A DNA stretch of 64,000 nucleotides from Phenylobacterium sp. Lineage in GTDB: Bacteria > Pseudomonadota > Alphaproteobacteria > Caulobacterales > Caulobacteraceae. Where the stretch lies: positions 56,980-120,979 of the forward strand of contig NZ_JAHBYD010000014.1 in assembly GCF_019636135.1 (NCBI RefSeq), read 5' to 3'. The notes below the pieces were generated by a model, which was not told the origin of the DNA, did not search any database, and saw only the letters and a list, made by a program, of their open reading frames with translations. Shown here one piece after another: positions 1 to 8,888 of this stretch (positions are counted from its first letter, which is position 1; every line of letters starts with the position of its first letter). The position numbers and the translations under genes are program-made.

Positions 1-956
1 CGGCCGAAGTCGAGGGTGACCTCCTCGAAGTTCCGGAGCACGTCGATGCCGACCAGCATCGCCGGCCGGTCGTTCAGGCCCCAGAGGTTGAAGATGTGCA
101 ACGGGGCGAAGGCCGCGCGGATGTTGTCCAGCCCCATGCCGCCCAGGCGCAGGCGCGGCAGGACCGCGAGCGTCGCCGGCGAGGTCTGGCCGGTCGCACT
201 GATCAGCTCGGTCGGCGTCAGGCGCGCCGCGAGCCCGGGCCGCAGCCGCACCAGCGCGTCCTCCAGCGCCGGGTTGCCGCAGGTGATCTGCGAGCCGGAG
301 TCCAGGAACGCCCGCACGGGGATGCCCGCCACGTCGGCGTCGAAGATGACGAGCTGGCCCGAGCGGTACTGCGCCGGCACCACGATGCCCTTCGTCGGGT
401 CGGGGATGCGCGTGTCGATCGCCCTGCCGATCTGGGCGCCGACGCCCGACGGGCCGATCTCGAACGTGTTGGCGCGGAAGTTGAGCCGCATGCGCCGGTT
501 CTTCAGCACGTCGATGCCGAGCAGGCCGTCGGCCCCCAGCGCCGACTTCGGGAGCGCCGGCAGCCGCAGGTTCCTCGACTGCACCTGCCCCACCCGCAGC
601 AGCGGCGCCTTCACCAGCGGCGCGGGCTGCGCGCCCGCGATCCCGTGGACCTCGGCCACGCCGTCCGTCGGAAGACCGCACCGCTCGGCCGTCTCCACGC
701 CCACCACGGTGTGGTTCGCGCCCGTGTCGACCACGAAGGCGAACGGGCCGTGGTTGGCCAGATGCACCGGCACGGTCATCCGCAGCGCCTGGTCGAACGC
801 GGTCTCCAGCCGCGTGCCCGTGGCCGGGGCCTCGGCCTGCTCGGCGGCCAGATTGATCGAGAAGACCGGTTCGCGCCTGCCCGCGCACGCCGCCGTCACG
901 CCGCCGAGCCCGAAGGCCAAGGCGCCCTGAACCGCGCCGCGGCGGGACAGCGTCAT
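1..956 (-). CDS. Retropepsin-like aspartyl protease family protein (C-terminus cut by window edge)
   Basis: Read on the minus strand from ATG at 956; the frame stays open to base 1, so the C-terminus lies outside the window. The N-terminus carries a twin-arginine-like SRRG stretch and a hydrophobic run ending TAAC at about residue 25, so an exported protein or lipoprotein is likely. Two aspartyl-protease signatures are visible, VVDTGA (Asp77) and FLDSGS (Asp219), each starting one half of a pseudo-two-fold retropepsin fold. Its ATG overlaps the stop of the upstream sulfotransferase (ATGA), so the two are translationally coupled. The substrate is unknown; the context suggests processing of a protein or peptide handled by the neighbouring modification enzymes. 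Confidence 0.85.
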   Translation of the reverse strand, partial: MTLSRRGAVQGALAFGLGGVTAACAGRREPVFSINLAAEQAEAPATGTRLETAFDQALRMTVPVHLANHGPFAFVVDTGANHTVVGVETAERCGLPTDGVAEVHGIAGAQPAPLVKAPLLRVGQVQSRNLRLPALPKSALGADGLLGIDVLKNRRMRLNFRANTFEIGPSGVGAQIGRAIDTRIPDPTKGIVVPAQYRSGQLVIFDADVAGIPVRAFLDSGSQITCGNPALEDALVRLRPGLAARLTPTELISATGQTSPATLAVLPRLRLGGMGLDNIRAAFAPLHIFNLWGLNDRPAMLVGIDVLRNFEEVTLDFG

Positions 957-2677
957 TCGCGCGGGTAGCCGAAGGCCTCGACCCACGGCTTGAGCTGCGG
1001 TTGCACCGCCGCGAGTTCGGTCGCGTAGCGCCGCCACGCGCCCACGCCCTCGGCAGAGAGGCCGCGGCTGAGCTGGGCGCCGCTGGGCGTCGCCACCGCG
1101 CGGTCCCGCCCCTTTTCGGCGAAGTCGCGCATCGCGTCGTCCCACGGCAGGCCCAGGAAGTCGCAGACCTCCCGGACCGCGGCGTCGAAGTCCTCGATCA
1201 GCGCCTCGTGGCGCACCACGCGGGTGCGGGCGGCCATCGGCGCGTCCAGCCGCTCGGTGAGCCGCATGGCCGCGTCGTAGTGCCCCGCCGCGCCGGGCAG
1301 CGTCAGGAGCTGATAGGCCGACCCGCTCATCACGAAGCGGCGGCGATAGCACGACAGCACCACGTCGCGCGGGTCGCGCCGCGCGAACAGGATCTTCGCG
1401 TCGGGGAACAGCTTCAGGATCAGCGGCAGGCGGAAGGTGTTCAGCGGATGCTTGTCGACGAACACCTTGCCGGCGGGGCTCCCGCCCTCGGCCTTCACGC
1501 GCTCCCAGTAGGCCTCGCGCAGCGGCGCCAGCTCGCTCTCGCCGGCCTTCGCCAGCCGGATGAGGTCCTGCGGCTGGCTCAGGAAGGCGCGCTGCGCGGC
1601 CTCCAGCGTCTCGCGCTCCTCCAGCGCTTCCACGTCCGGGTGGCTGGCCAGCACCTGCTCCAGCAGCGTGGTGCCCGAGCGCGGGAAGCCCAGCAGGAAG
1701 ACGTGGGTCTTCGGCGCGTCGGCCCGCGCGGCCCCGCCGGCCGACGTCCAGGCGTCGGGCGGGATGTTGTCGAGCTCGGCGATCATGGCGCGGGCGAAGT
1801 CGAGGGCGCTGGTGCGCTGCCCGTAGACCGGCGCATAGGCCCGCCAGAGCTCCATGTTGCAGGCGGCATAGGCCGCGAACGCCTCGGCCGGCAGGTCCAT
1901 GGTGTCCAGCACGTCGCCCAGCAGGCCCTGGGCCAGCGCCCGCTGCACCGGCGTCACCCGCTCGTCGGCGATCAGGAGGTCGAGCCGCTGCTTGGCCCGC
2001 TCGCCCGCGCCCTCGGCCGCGTCGGCCGCGGCCAGCACCATCACGGCGTCCGGGAAGTTGGGCTGGGCGTCCAGCACGTCCTCGGCCAGGGGCCGCGCCT
2101 CGGCGTGCGCGCCGCGGCGGCTGAGCAGGTTGGCCAGGCCCTGGACCGCGCCCAGGTTCTCGGGCTGCAACTCCTCGGCGCGGCGGTAGGCGGCCTCGGC
2201 CTCCTTCAGCCGGCCCAGGGACTCCAGCGCCGCGCCCCGCGCACAGTGCGCGCCGGCGAACTCGGGCGCCATGGCGCAGACGCCCTCGAAGACGCCCAGC
2301 GCCTCGCGGTAGCGCTCGATGCGGGTGAGCACGAGGCCCAGCGCATTGCGCGCGCCGATGTCGTTCGGCGCGATCTCCACCGCCCGGCCCAGCGCCTTCA
2401 GCGCGTCGTCGAACCGGCCCTCCTGCTCGCACTTCAGTGCGACCAGGTTCAGCACCATCGGGTGCTCCAGGCCGCCCTGCCAGGCCTGCTCGGCCATGGC
2501 GGAGGCGCGTGCGAAGTCGCGGGTCTGGGCGGCGGCCTGGATGGCCTGCAACGTCTGCCGGTCGGCGTCGGGGTCACGCGCGCCGGGCGTGGCGGCCGGC
2601 GCGGCCTGCGCCGGCTTCGCGGCCGGCGTGTAGCCGCCCACCTTCACCTTGATCTGTCCGACCTTCCACTCGCTCAA
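953..2677 (-). CDS. TPR-repeat sulfotransferase (first of two)
   Basis: Predicted 574 residues from a TTG start at 2677. That start is chosen because it gives an N-terminus (MSEWKVGQIKVKVGG) matching the neighbouring paralogue, and a G-rich Shine-Dalgarno-like run lies just upstream. An ATG-initiated frame further upstream is open but adds 18 unlike residues. Residues about 35-290 are TPR-like helical pairs. The C-terminal half is a PAPS-dependent sulfotransferase: 5'-phosphosulfate loop LLGFPRSGTTLLEQ near residue 330 and 3'-phosphate motif FARRDPRDVVLSCY near 435. The family transfers sulfate from PAPS to hydroxyl or phenolic acceptors; in this architecture the TPR part probably selects a protein acceptor. 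Gap to the upstream paralogue is 63 bases, so one operon is likely. Confidence 0.88.
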   Translation of the reverse strand: MSEWKVGQIKVKVGGYTPAAKPAQAAPAATPGARDPDADRQTLQAIQAAAQTRDFARASAMAEQAWQGGLEHPMVLNLVALKCEQEGRFDDALKALGRAVEIAPNDIGARNALGLVLTRIERYREALGVFEGVCAMAPEFAGAHCARGAALESLGRLKEAEAAYRRAEELQPENLGAVQGLANLLSRRGAHAEARPLAEDVLDAQPNFPDAVMVLAAADAAEGAGERAKQRLDLLIADERVTPVQRALAQGLLGDVLDTMDLPAEAFAAYAACNMELWRAYAPVYGQRTSALDFARAMIAELDNIPPDAWTSAGGAARADAPKTHVFLLGFPRSGTTLLEQVLASHPDVEALEERETLEAAQRAFLSQPQDLIRLAKAGESELAPLREAYWERVKAEGGSPAGKVFVDKHPLNTFRLPLILKLFPDAKILFARRDPRDVVLSCYRRRFVMSGSAYQLLTLPGAAGHYDAAMRLTERLDAPMAARTRVVRHEALIEDFDAAVREVCDFLGLPWDDAMRDFAEKGRDRAVATPSGAQLSRGLSAEGVGAWRRYATELAAVQPQLKPWVEAFGYPRE

Positions 2678-2740
2678 CGCCGTAATCCCCAGACTTCGAT
2701 TTCGTCCGGAACCTAGCAGGCCGCGTGCCAACGCGCGCGT

Positions 2741-4513
2741 CTAGATGGATGGCGCGTCGGGGTAGGCGGCGAGAGCGGGGCCGAGCGCGGCCTTCAGCGG
2801 CTCCAGGAACGGCTCGAAATGGCGCCAGTGCTCGGCCGCGTCGGTGAAGATGGGCTTGCGTACCTGCTCCGAGCTCGCCGTCCGCACCGCGCGGTCGTTC
2901 TCGTAGAATTTCAGGCAGTTGGCTTCGAACGGCAGGCCGCAATGGTCCAGAAGCCGGCGCGTCTCGCCCTCGGGATCGGCCACCATCCGCTCGTAGATCA
3001 CCCGATGCACGCGGCCCGGCAGCACCGCGTCGATGTGCGCCATCAGTTCCACGTAGTCGCGGTAGTAGCGGCCGAGATCGGTCTGGTCGTAGCTGAACGC
3101 CTGTCCCACGGCGAAATGCTGTTTGTAGCCCGAGAAGCAGCAGCCCAGCGGATGGCGGCGCGCGTCGACGATCTTCGCGTTCGGCAGGATCAGGTGGATG
3201 AAGCCCGCGTGGATCCAGTTGTTGGGCAGCTTGTCGATGAAGAACGGCCGCCCGAGCTTGCGGTGGACCTGGGCGCGATCGAGGTATGCCTCGCCCAGCG
3301 CCCGCAGTTCGCCGGGCGGCAGCGCCGCCAGCACGTCGGGATAGACGCCCTCGGCCTCGCGGCGCGCCGGGCCGGCCAGCTTCGCCGCGAGATTGGGCAG
3401 ATGCGGCAGTTCGTGGGTCCCCTCCACCTGGCTGTGGCTGGCGAGGATCTGCTCCACCAGGGTCGAGCCCGAACGGGGCAGCCCCAGGATGAAGATCGGG
3501 TCGGGGCGCGGGCTCCCCTGCCCGGCCCTCGCGGCCAGGAACGGCACGCTCAGCACCGCCTTCGTGCGCCGCATCTGGATCGTGGTCTCGTCGGCCACGT
3601 AGTCCACCCGCGGCCGCTGGAGCGCATTGCCGCGCTCGTAGTGCGCGAAGGCCTCGGCGTAGCGGCCGGCGTCCTCGTGCGCCTTGCCCAGCGCGAAGTG
3701 CAGTTGCAGCCGGTCGACCTCGGCCAGCCGGCCGCCCAGCGCGCGCTCCATGGCCGCCACGTCCTCGGGCGGGAAGGTCACGGTCTTGAGGTTGGCCAGG
3801 CTCCACCACGCCTCGCCCAGCCCCGGCGACAGCGCGATCGCGCGGCGATAGGCGGCCACCGCCTCGGCCTGCCGCCCGACGGTCTTCAGCACATGGCCAT
3901 AGCTCATCAGGGTGAGCGGCTGGTCCGGATCGGCCTCCAGCACCGAGGCGTAGCCCGCGACCGCGCCCGGATCGTCGCCCAGCCTCAGCAGCGACGAGGC
4001 CTTGAGGTGCCGGTAGACCGGATTGGCCGGATCGGCCGCCAGCAGCGTCTCGGCCTCGGCCAGCGTCTCCTCCACCTTGTTCCGCCAGTTCAGCACCATG
4101 GCGTAGGCGTAGCGCGCCGAGGTGAAGCCGGGCGCGAGCGCCAGGCAGCGGGCGAGCAGGTCCTCGGCCTCGGCGTTGCGCCCCGCCCGCGCGCAGAGGT
4201 CGCCCAGCATCCACAGCGCGTGGACGTCGCTGGGCCGCGCCGCGACCACCTCGCGGAGCGCGGCATGCGCCTCGGCGAAGCGGCCCGCCACGAGGGCGTC
4301 GGCGCAGCGCACGAGCGCGGGATCGGAGACCGTGGCCCGCATCTCCCGCGCATAGGCCGCATCGGCCCCGGCCACGTCGCCGGCCAGCCGCAGCCGGTCG
4401 CCCTCGGCCCGATGCCGCGCCGCCGCGGCGAGGTCGGCGGAGGTCGCGGCGGGCGGCGACGGCGCGAGGCCGCCCACGCGCACCGTGAACTTGCCGCTCG
4501 ACCAGTTGCTCAT
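2741..4513 (-). CDS. TPR-repeat sulfotransferase (second of two)
   Basis: Predicted 590 residues from ATG at 4513. The open frame continues upstream, but that part reads in the region of the receptor's terminator and looks non-coding. The N-terminus MSNWSSGKFTVRVGG parallels that of the downstream paralogue. TPR-like repeats span about residues 30-300. The sulfotransferase domain has the PAPS 5'-loop FILGLPRSGSTLVEQ at about 341-355 and the 3'-phosphate region with DARRHPLGCCFSGY further on. A PAPS-dependent transferase acting on a macromolecular acceptor is inferred. It lies downstream of a TonB-dependent receptor and its terminator, and upstream of the paralogue and the aspartyl protease on the same strand. 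Confidence 0.88.
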   Translation of the reverse strand: MSNWSSGKFTVRVGGLAPSPPAATSADLAAAARHRAEGDRLRLAGDVAGADAAYAREMRATVSDPALVRCADALVAGRFAEAHAALREVVAARPSDVHALWMLGDLCARAGRNAEAEDLLARCLALAPGFTSARYAYAMVLNWRNKVEETLAEAETLLAADPANPVYRHLKASSLLRLGDDPGAVAGYASVLEADPDQPLTLMSYGHVLKTVGRQAEAVAAYRRAIALSPGLGEAWWSLANLKTVTFPPEDVAAMERALGGRLAEVDRLQLHFALGKAHEDAGRYAEAFAHYERGNALQRPRVDYVADETTIQMRRTKAVLSVPFLAARAGQGSPRPDPIFILGLPRSGSTLVEQILASHSQVEGTHELPHLPNLAAKLAGPARREAEGVYPDVLAALPPGELRALGEAYLDRAQVHRKLGRPFFIDKLPNNWIHAGFIHLILPNAKIVDARRHPLGCCFSGYKQHFAVGQAFSYDQTDLGRYYRDYVELMAHIDAVLPGRVHRVIYERMVADPEGETRRLLDHCGLPFEANCLKFYENDRAVRTASSEQVRKPIFTDAAEHWRHFEPFLEPLKAALGPALAAYPDAPSI

Positions 4514-4540
4514 GCGCTTCCTTACCAGTGCGCGGCCCCG

Positions 4541-4575
4541 AAAACCAAAGGGGCGGCGGATTGCTCCGCCGCCCC
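4541..4575 (-). terminator. Rho-independent terminator of the TonB-dependent receptor
   Basis: An 11-bp perfect G+C stem (GGGGCGGCGGA paired with TCCGCCGCCCC, bases 4550-4560 and 4565-4575) with a 4-base loop. On the minus strand it is followed by the T-rich run TTTGGTTTT. It sits 31 bases past the receptor stop codon and directly before the sulfotransferase start, so it should attenuate or end receptor transcription. Confidence 0.8.
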
Positions 4576-4605
4576 CGAAGGCCATCTCTGAGATCTGTCG
4601 CGCGA

Positions 4606-7600
4606 CTAGAAGTCGGCGGTCAGGCCCAGGAAGACGTAACGGCCGAACGAGTCGTACACTTGCGGCCAGGTGTTGCCGCTGCACGGGCCGCTGGGGCAGT
4701 TCGACGAACCCGTCAGCGGCGGATCCTTGTCGAACACGTTGTTGACGCCGAAGCGGAAGTTCAGGTTGTCCTTCACGGTCCACGTCGCCGTCAGGTCGAT
4801 GTAGTCGCGCGAGCCGAGAACACGGTCGGACTGGTACTGGATGCCCGTGTTGTTGAGCTGCGGATCGTTCGAGTAGGCGTCCAGGGTCGCCTTGTTGAAG
4901 TGACGCCATTGGATCGAGAGGCCGAGGCTCTTGATCCAGTCGCCGTACTCGAACGGCGTGTTCCAGGTCAGGCGGACCTTGTGGCGCCATTCCGGAGCCG
5001 GGACGCCGCAGACGGTGCCGTACAGGCCGGCGCAGTCATAGTAGGCGTCGCCCGGAAGCGGCTTCGTCTGCAGCTTGTCGAGATAGGTGCCGACGAACGA
5101 CAGCGAGATGCCGCCCGCGTTCTCGAGGCCGAGGGTCTCGAGGTCGGTGCGGTAGCCCGCGTTGATGTCGATGCCCTTGGTGCGGAGCGCGCCGGTGTTC
5201 AGCGTGGTGTCGACCACATAGCCCTGGTTGGAGAGCCAGATCGAGCCGGCCGCGTCACGCTTCACGAGGCCGCAGAAGAACGGATCGAGGGTGTTGACGC
5301 AGCGGTTGATGATGATGTCCGCACCGATGCCGTTGATGTAGTCCTTCACCTTGATGTCGAAGTAGTCGACCGAGAGGTTGAAGCCCGGCAGGAAGGTCGG
5401 CGTGGCGACGAAGCCGAACGAGAAGGTGTCCGAGGTTTCCGGATCCAGGTTCGGGTTACCGCCGGTCTGACCGTTGTACTGGTTGGCCGGGTTCGCTTCG
5501 ATCGCCAGGACCTGCGCGGTCGTCAGGTTGAACGCCTGGGCGCAGCGCGCGACGAGCGCGTTGCCCGCCGTCAGGCCGGCGCAGGGATCCTGCGTGCCGT
5601 CGAGGACGACGTTCTGCGGCGAGAACAGCTCGAGCACGTGCGGCGCACGGACCGCACGCTGGTAGCTGGCGCGCACGCGGAGGTTGTCGTCGAACTGCCA
5701 GTCACCGGCGATCTTGTAGGTGTCGGTGGTGACGCTCGTCGAGTAGTCCGAGTAGCGGTAGGCCAGTTCGACCTGCACGCGCTTGGCGAAGGCCATGTCC
5801 GTGATGATCGGCAGGCGGGCTTCGGCGAAGGCCTCATAGACGTCGAACGAGCCGTTCACCGGCGGCGAGGCGCCGCCCGAGCCGTTCAGCAGGCCGGCCG
5901 ACGACACGTAGTCGGCGGCGGAGTCGAGCTGTTCGCGGCGGTACTCGGCGCCGAACGACACGCCCACGCCTTCTTCCGACCAGGGGCTCTTCACGCCGTA
6001 GTCGGTGAGGTCGCCGCCCATCGAGAAGTTGACGACGCGTTCGTAGGTGTTGCCGGTCGAGAAGCTGGGCGTCTCGAGGTAGTTCAGTTGGTTGCGGGTC
6101 ACACCGCCGTTGGCGAAGATGTTGTAGGGCACGCAGGCCGGGTCGCTGCCGTCCACCACGCTCTGGCAGGTCGGCACGCCGTTCACGCTGACGACGTTCA
6201 GGGCGTTCTGAATGGCGCTGGTGCGGAAGAAGCCGGTCTGGACCTGCTTAAACTTCACGCGGCCGTACTGCATGAAGAAGTCGTAGTTCCAGTTGTCGTT
6301 CAGGTCGCCGCGCAGACCGACCACGTAGCGGTACTGGGTGTGCTCGGTGGTGCCCTGACGGCCGCCGCCCTCGGTGTTCCGGCGGGCCACAGTGCCCGTG
6401 AACGTGCCGTTCGGGTTGGTGGCGCAGGTGCCGCCGCCCGACGCGGCCGTGGCGGCCAGCAGGCCCTTCTGCTGGGCCGAGAGCAGCGGGTTGGCGCAGT
6501 TGATCGAGAAGGTCCCGGCGAAGATGCCGCCCGGCGCGATCTGGTACGTGGACGTGTCGTCCATGAACATCATGTCGGCGTAGGCGGTGGCCCACGGGGC
6601 GATCTCGTACTGGGCGAAGGCGCCCATCACGTAGCGGTCGTCGGGACGCTGGTAGTAGTTCGACGGGCCGAAGTTGTAGACGTCGCGGGCGGCGACGCGC
6701 GGGCGGAACTGCTGCGCCGCGCTCGTCACGTCGACGACGAAGTTGCCGACGCGGGCCGGGAAGGCCGTGCCCGAACCGCCGCAGGAGCTGAAGGTCGTGT
6801 CCGAGTTCAGGGTACAGGCCGAATAGTCGCGGTTGCCCTGCAGGATCGGCTCGACGTGGCGATAGCCGGCGTAGGCGGTGACGTTGCCCTTGCCGTCCGG
6901 CGCGTTGACGCCGATCACCAGGGTCACTTCCGAGCTTTCGCCGTCGCGGACGTTGTCCTTCGGCAGGGCGAAGAACTCGGGGCTGGCGGCGGCGGCGGCG
7001 GCCGTGCGGACGACGTCGGCGATCGGGCTGCCGTTGTCATGCTGATAGAGGCCGTACTGCGCGTCGACGCGCACGCCCTCGAAGTTCTTCTGCATGATGA
7101 AGTTGACGACGCCGGCCACGGCGTCGGCGCCGTACACGGCCGAGGCGCCGCCCGTCAGCACGTCCACGCGCTGCACGAGGGCGGCGGGGATGAAGTTGAT
7201 GTCGGCGGCCAGGGCGCCGCCGCTGGTGTTCGGCGTGCCGGGCATCAGGCGGCGGCCGTCAACCAGGACGAGGGTGCGGGTCGCGCCCAGGCCGCGGAGG
7301 TTGATCGTCGCGGTGCCGGTCGAGCCGTTGGAGAGCGCCGCGCCCTGGGCCGCGAAGGCCTGGGGCAGGGTGTTGATCATGTCTTCGACGCGGGTCACGC
7401 CCTGCGCCTTCAGCTCCTGAGCGCCGATGGCGGTCACGGGGCTGACGCTTTCGAGGTTCGGCGACGGAATGCGCGTACCCGTCACCACCACTTCGGACAC
7501 TTCGTCCGAAGAACCGGCCTGGGCCATCGCCTGCGACGAGACGCCCAGAAGGGCCACGCCGCCGATCATAGAAGACGCCAAAAGGCGTTCCCGCATGGAC

Positions 7601-7611
7601 TTGAATTTCAC
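4606..7611 (-). CDS. TonB-dependent outer-membrane receptor
   Basis: Predicted 1001 residues. A GTG start at 7611 is preferred because GGAGGA lies about 9 bases upstream; an ATG five codons later (MRERLL) is possible. A signal peptide ends near SQAMAQA, followed by the TonB-box/plug entry VSEVVVTGTRIPSPN. The plug has NLRGLGATRTLVLVDGRR and TGGASAVYGADAVAGVVNF. The C-terminal beta-barrel ends in phenylalanine (LTADF), as outer-membrane beta-barrels do. Extracellular loops contain several paired cysteines. The family uses TonB-ExbBD energy to import large or scarce ligands such as siderophores, oligosaccharides and peptides. It is the promoter-proximal gene ahead of the sulfotransferase-protease genes. 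Confidence 0.95.
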   Translation of the reverse strand: MKFKSMRERLLASSMIGGVALLGVSSQAMAQAGSSDEVSEVVVTGTRIPSPNLESVSPVTAIGAQELKAQGVTRVEDMINTLPQAFAAQGAALSNGSTGTATINLRGLGATRTLVLVDGRRLMPGTPNTSGGALAADINFIPAALVQRVDVLTGGASAVYGADAVAGVVNFIMQKNFEGVRVDAQYGLYQHDNGSPIADVVRTAAAAAASPEFFALPKDNVRDGESSEVTLVIGVNAPDGKGNVTAYAGYRHVEPILQGNRDYSACTLNSDTTFSSCGGSGTAFPARVGNFVVDVTSAAQQFRPRVAARDVYNFGPSNYYQRPDDRYVMGAFAQYEIAPWATAYADMMFMDDTSTYQIAPGGIFAGTFSINCANPLLSAQQKGLLAATAASGGGTCATNPNGTFTGTVARRNTEGGGRQGTTEHTQYRYVVGLRGDLNDNWNYDFFMQYGRVKFKQVQTGFFRTSAIQNALNVVSVNGVPTCQSVVDGSDPACVPYNIFANGGVTRNQLNYLETPSFSTGNTYERVVNFSMGGDLTDYGVKSPWSEEGVGVSFGAEYRREQLDSAADYVSSAGLLNGSGGASPPVNGSFDVYEAFAEARLPIITDMAFAKRVQVELAYRYSDYSTSVTTDTYKIAGDWQFDDNLRVRASYQRAVRAPHVLELFSPQNVVLDGTQDPCAGLTAGNALVARCAQAFNLTTAQVLAIEANPANQYNGQTGGNPNLDPETSDTFSFGFVATPTFLPGFNLSVDYFDIKVKDYINGIGADIIINRCVNTLDPFFCGLVKRDAAGSIWLSNQGYVVDTTLNTGALRTKGIDINAGYRTDLETLGLENAGGISLSFVGTYLDKLQTKPLPGDAYYDCAGLYGTVCGVPAPEWRHKVRLTWNTPFEYGDWIKSLGLSIQWRHFNKATLDAYSNDPQLNNTGIQYQSDRVLGSRDYIDLTATWTVKDNLNFRFGVNNVFDKDPPLTGSSNCPSGPCSGNTWPQVYDSFGRYVFLGLTADF

Positions 7612-7703
7612 GGTCTGGATCCTCCAGCAGACCACCCCTCAGGGCGGCCGCTCCCCACAAAAAGAGTCGGTCCCGGGGACGCTGACGTCTCCGGTTACGG
7701 CGG

Positions 7704-7732
7704 AGTTACGGTTCAGTGTGACGGACGGTCAA
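7704..7732 (-). promoter_or_regulatory. Candidate promoter of the TonB-dependent receptor
   Basis: On the minus strand TTGACC (7727-7732) and GTAACT (7704-7709) are separated by 17 bases, a sigma-70-like arrangement about 95 bases upstream of the receptor GTG. The -10 match is weak. The rest of the 366-base gap 7612-7977, before the divergent gene, shows no further gene or repeat. Confidence 0.35.
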
Positions 7733-7977
7733 CGAACATTAGCCGTCGGAAATGTTTCGGGCGCCCACCTGTCGCATTCTGGTCACAGATTGCCGCAGTC
7801 GAGGCGAAATCCGGCAAGGTTTCGTCAAGGATTGTGGCGGTGAGGGCCGGCTCCGACCCCGCTTCCCCATGCGGAACCGCGAATCCGCAGCCGCAGGCGG
7901 CAGGGCTTCGACACGCCCCGTTGCGCCGGCCGCCGGGCGCCGCTTAATGGGGCGGTGCGTCAATCGGGGTTTGGTCC

Positions 7978-8514
7978 ATGAAGCGCTTTGCGGCGGCCGC
8001 GTTCGGCCTGGTTCTGGCGGCCGTGACGGGCGTGGCGTCCCTAGGCGCCCAGCCGAAGGCGGAGGGCGGCCGCGCCGCGATCGTCCAGGCGCTCGTGGAC
8101 TGCCGGAAGCTGACCGAGGATGCGGCCCGCCTCGCCTGCTACGACGAGGCGACGGCCGCGCTCGACCAGGCCGAGGCCAAGGGCGACATCGTCGTCGTCG
8201 ACCGCGAGCAGGCCCGCAAGGTGCGCCGCCAGGCCTTCGGCTTCTCCCTGCCCTCGATCACCCTCTTCGAGAAGGGCGAGACGCAGGAGGACCTGGAGAA
8301 CGTCACCGGCGTCGTCATGGCGGCGCGCCAGGACAGCATGGGCCGCTGGATCATCAAGCTCGAGGACGGCGCGACCTGGGCCCAGATCGACGCCACCGAA
8401 CTCTTCAAGACGCCCAAGCAGGGCATGCCCGTGAAGATCCGCAAGGCCTCGCTGGGCAGCTTCCTGATGACCGTCGACAACCAGCGCGCCTTCCGCGCCA
8501 AGCGCACGGACTAG
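7978..8514 (+). CDS. Exported protein of unknown function with a CR...RLACYD motif
   Basis: 178 residues. A hydrophobic N-terminal signal peptide (residues 1-24, ending near SLGAQ) indicates export. The mature N-terminus has DCRKLTEDAARLACYDEA, the spaced two-cysteine 'CR-x(n)-RLACYD' motif seen in many small periplasmic proteins of Proteobacteria. The middle is charged and rich in Glu/Lys, and the C-terminal third (WIIKLEDGATWAQID) looks like a small beta-barrel domain. It is divergent from the TonB-dependent receptor and stands alone. No enzyme motif is visible and I do not assign a function. Confidence 0.8.
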   Translation: MKRFAAAAFGLVLAAVTGVASLGAQPKAEGGRAAIVQALVDCRKLTEDAARLACYDEATAALDQAEAKGDIVVVDREQARKVRRQAFGFSLPSITLFEKGETQEDLENVTGVVMAARQDSMGRWIIKLEDGATWAQIDATELFKTPKQGMPVKIRKASLGSFLMTVDNQRAFRAKRTD

Positions 8515-8521
8515 CGGCGAA

Positions 8522-8885
8522 CCTCCCCCGCTGCGCAGGGGAGGGCGATCGCATATGGCTTGTGGGCGGCTTGTCCGCCCGAGTCATGAACCGCAGAGAT
8601 CGCGGAGATGCGCAGAGAAGCTCTCCCACGATTGTCATCCCGGTTTCGCCGCAGGCGAAGACCGAGACCCGACCGTCCGGTGCTCTGAGGTTGTTATCCG
8701 GCCCCGCTCGCCAGGGGCCGGCCCCCAACCATCGACGCACCGGACGGTTGGGTCCCGGTCTTGGGCTACGCCCAAACCGGGATGACAAACGGGGAAAGCC
8801 TCCGCGTATCTCGATCTCTGCGGTTCGACTGACGGCCTTTCGGCCGCCCGCATCCATATGCGATTGCCCTGCTGCGCAGGGCAGG
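8522..8885. repeat. Compound nested palindrome between convergent genes
   Basis: This 374-base gap is filled by three nested inverted repeats. The outermost pair is the GC-rich hairpin around CGCTGCGCAGGGGAGGG and CGATCGCATATG (8522-8557), mirrored by CATATGCGATTG and CTGCGCAGGGCAGG (about 8855-8885). Inside is an AACCGCAGAGATCGCGGAG-type arm (about 8589 onward), mirrored by ATCTCGATCTCTGCGGTT (about 8807-8824). The innermost unit is the element at 8633-8787. It lies between two convergent genes and could end transcription in both directions. It looks like successive insertion of different palindromic elements into one another. Confidence 0.75.
8633..8787. repeat. Palindromic intergenic repeat, family A, copy 1
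   Basis: Ends TGTCATCCCGGTTTCGCC and CCAAACCGGGATGACA are inverted. Subterminal arms ACCGTCCGGTGC and GCACCGGACGGTTGGG are also inverted. The same structure occurs at 21800-21951. It has no coding capacity and resembles a REP/MITE-type element. Confidence 0.8.
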
Positions 8886-8888
8886 TTT

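Noticed and set aside
4514..4990. N-terminal extension of the second sulfotransferase
   Set aside because: It crosses the receptor's terminator and 3' end; the MSNW start matches the paralogue.
4528..7947. Very long plus-strand open frame (over 1100 codons) opposite the TonB receptor
   Set aside because: Arg/Val/Asp/Gly-heavy composition with no domain; it is the antisense of a clearly coding receptor in GC-rich DNA.
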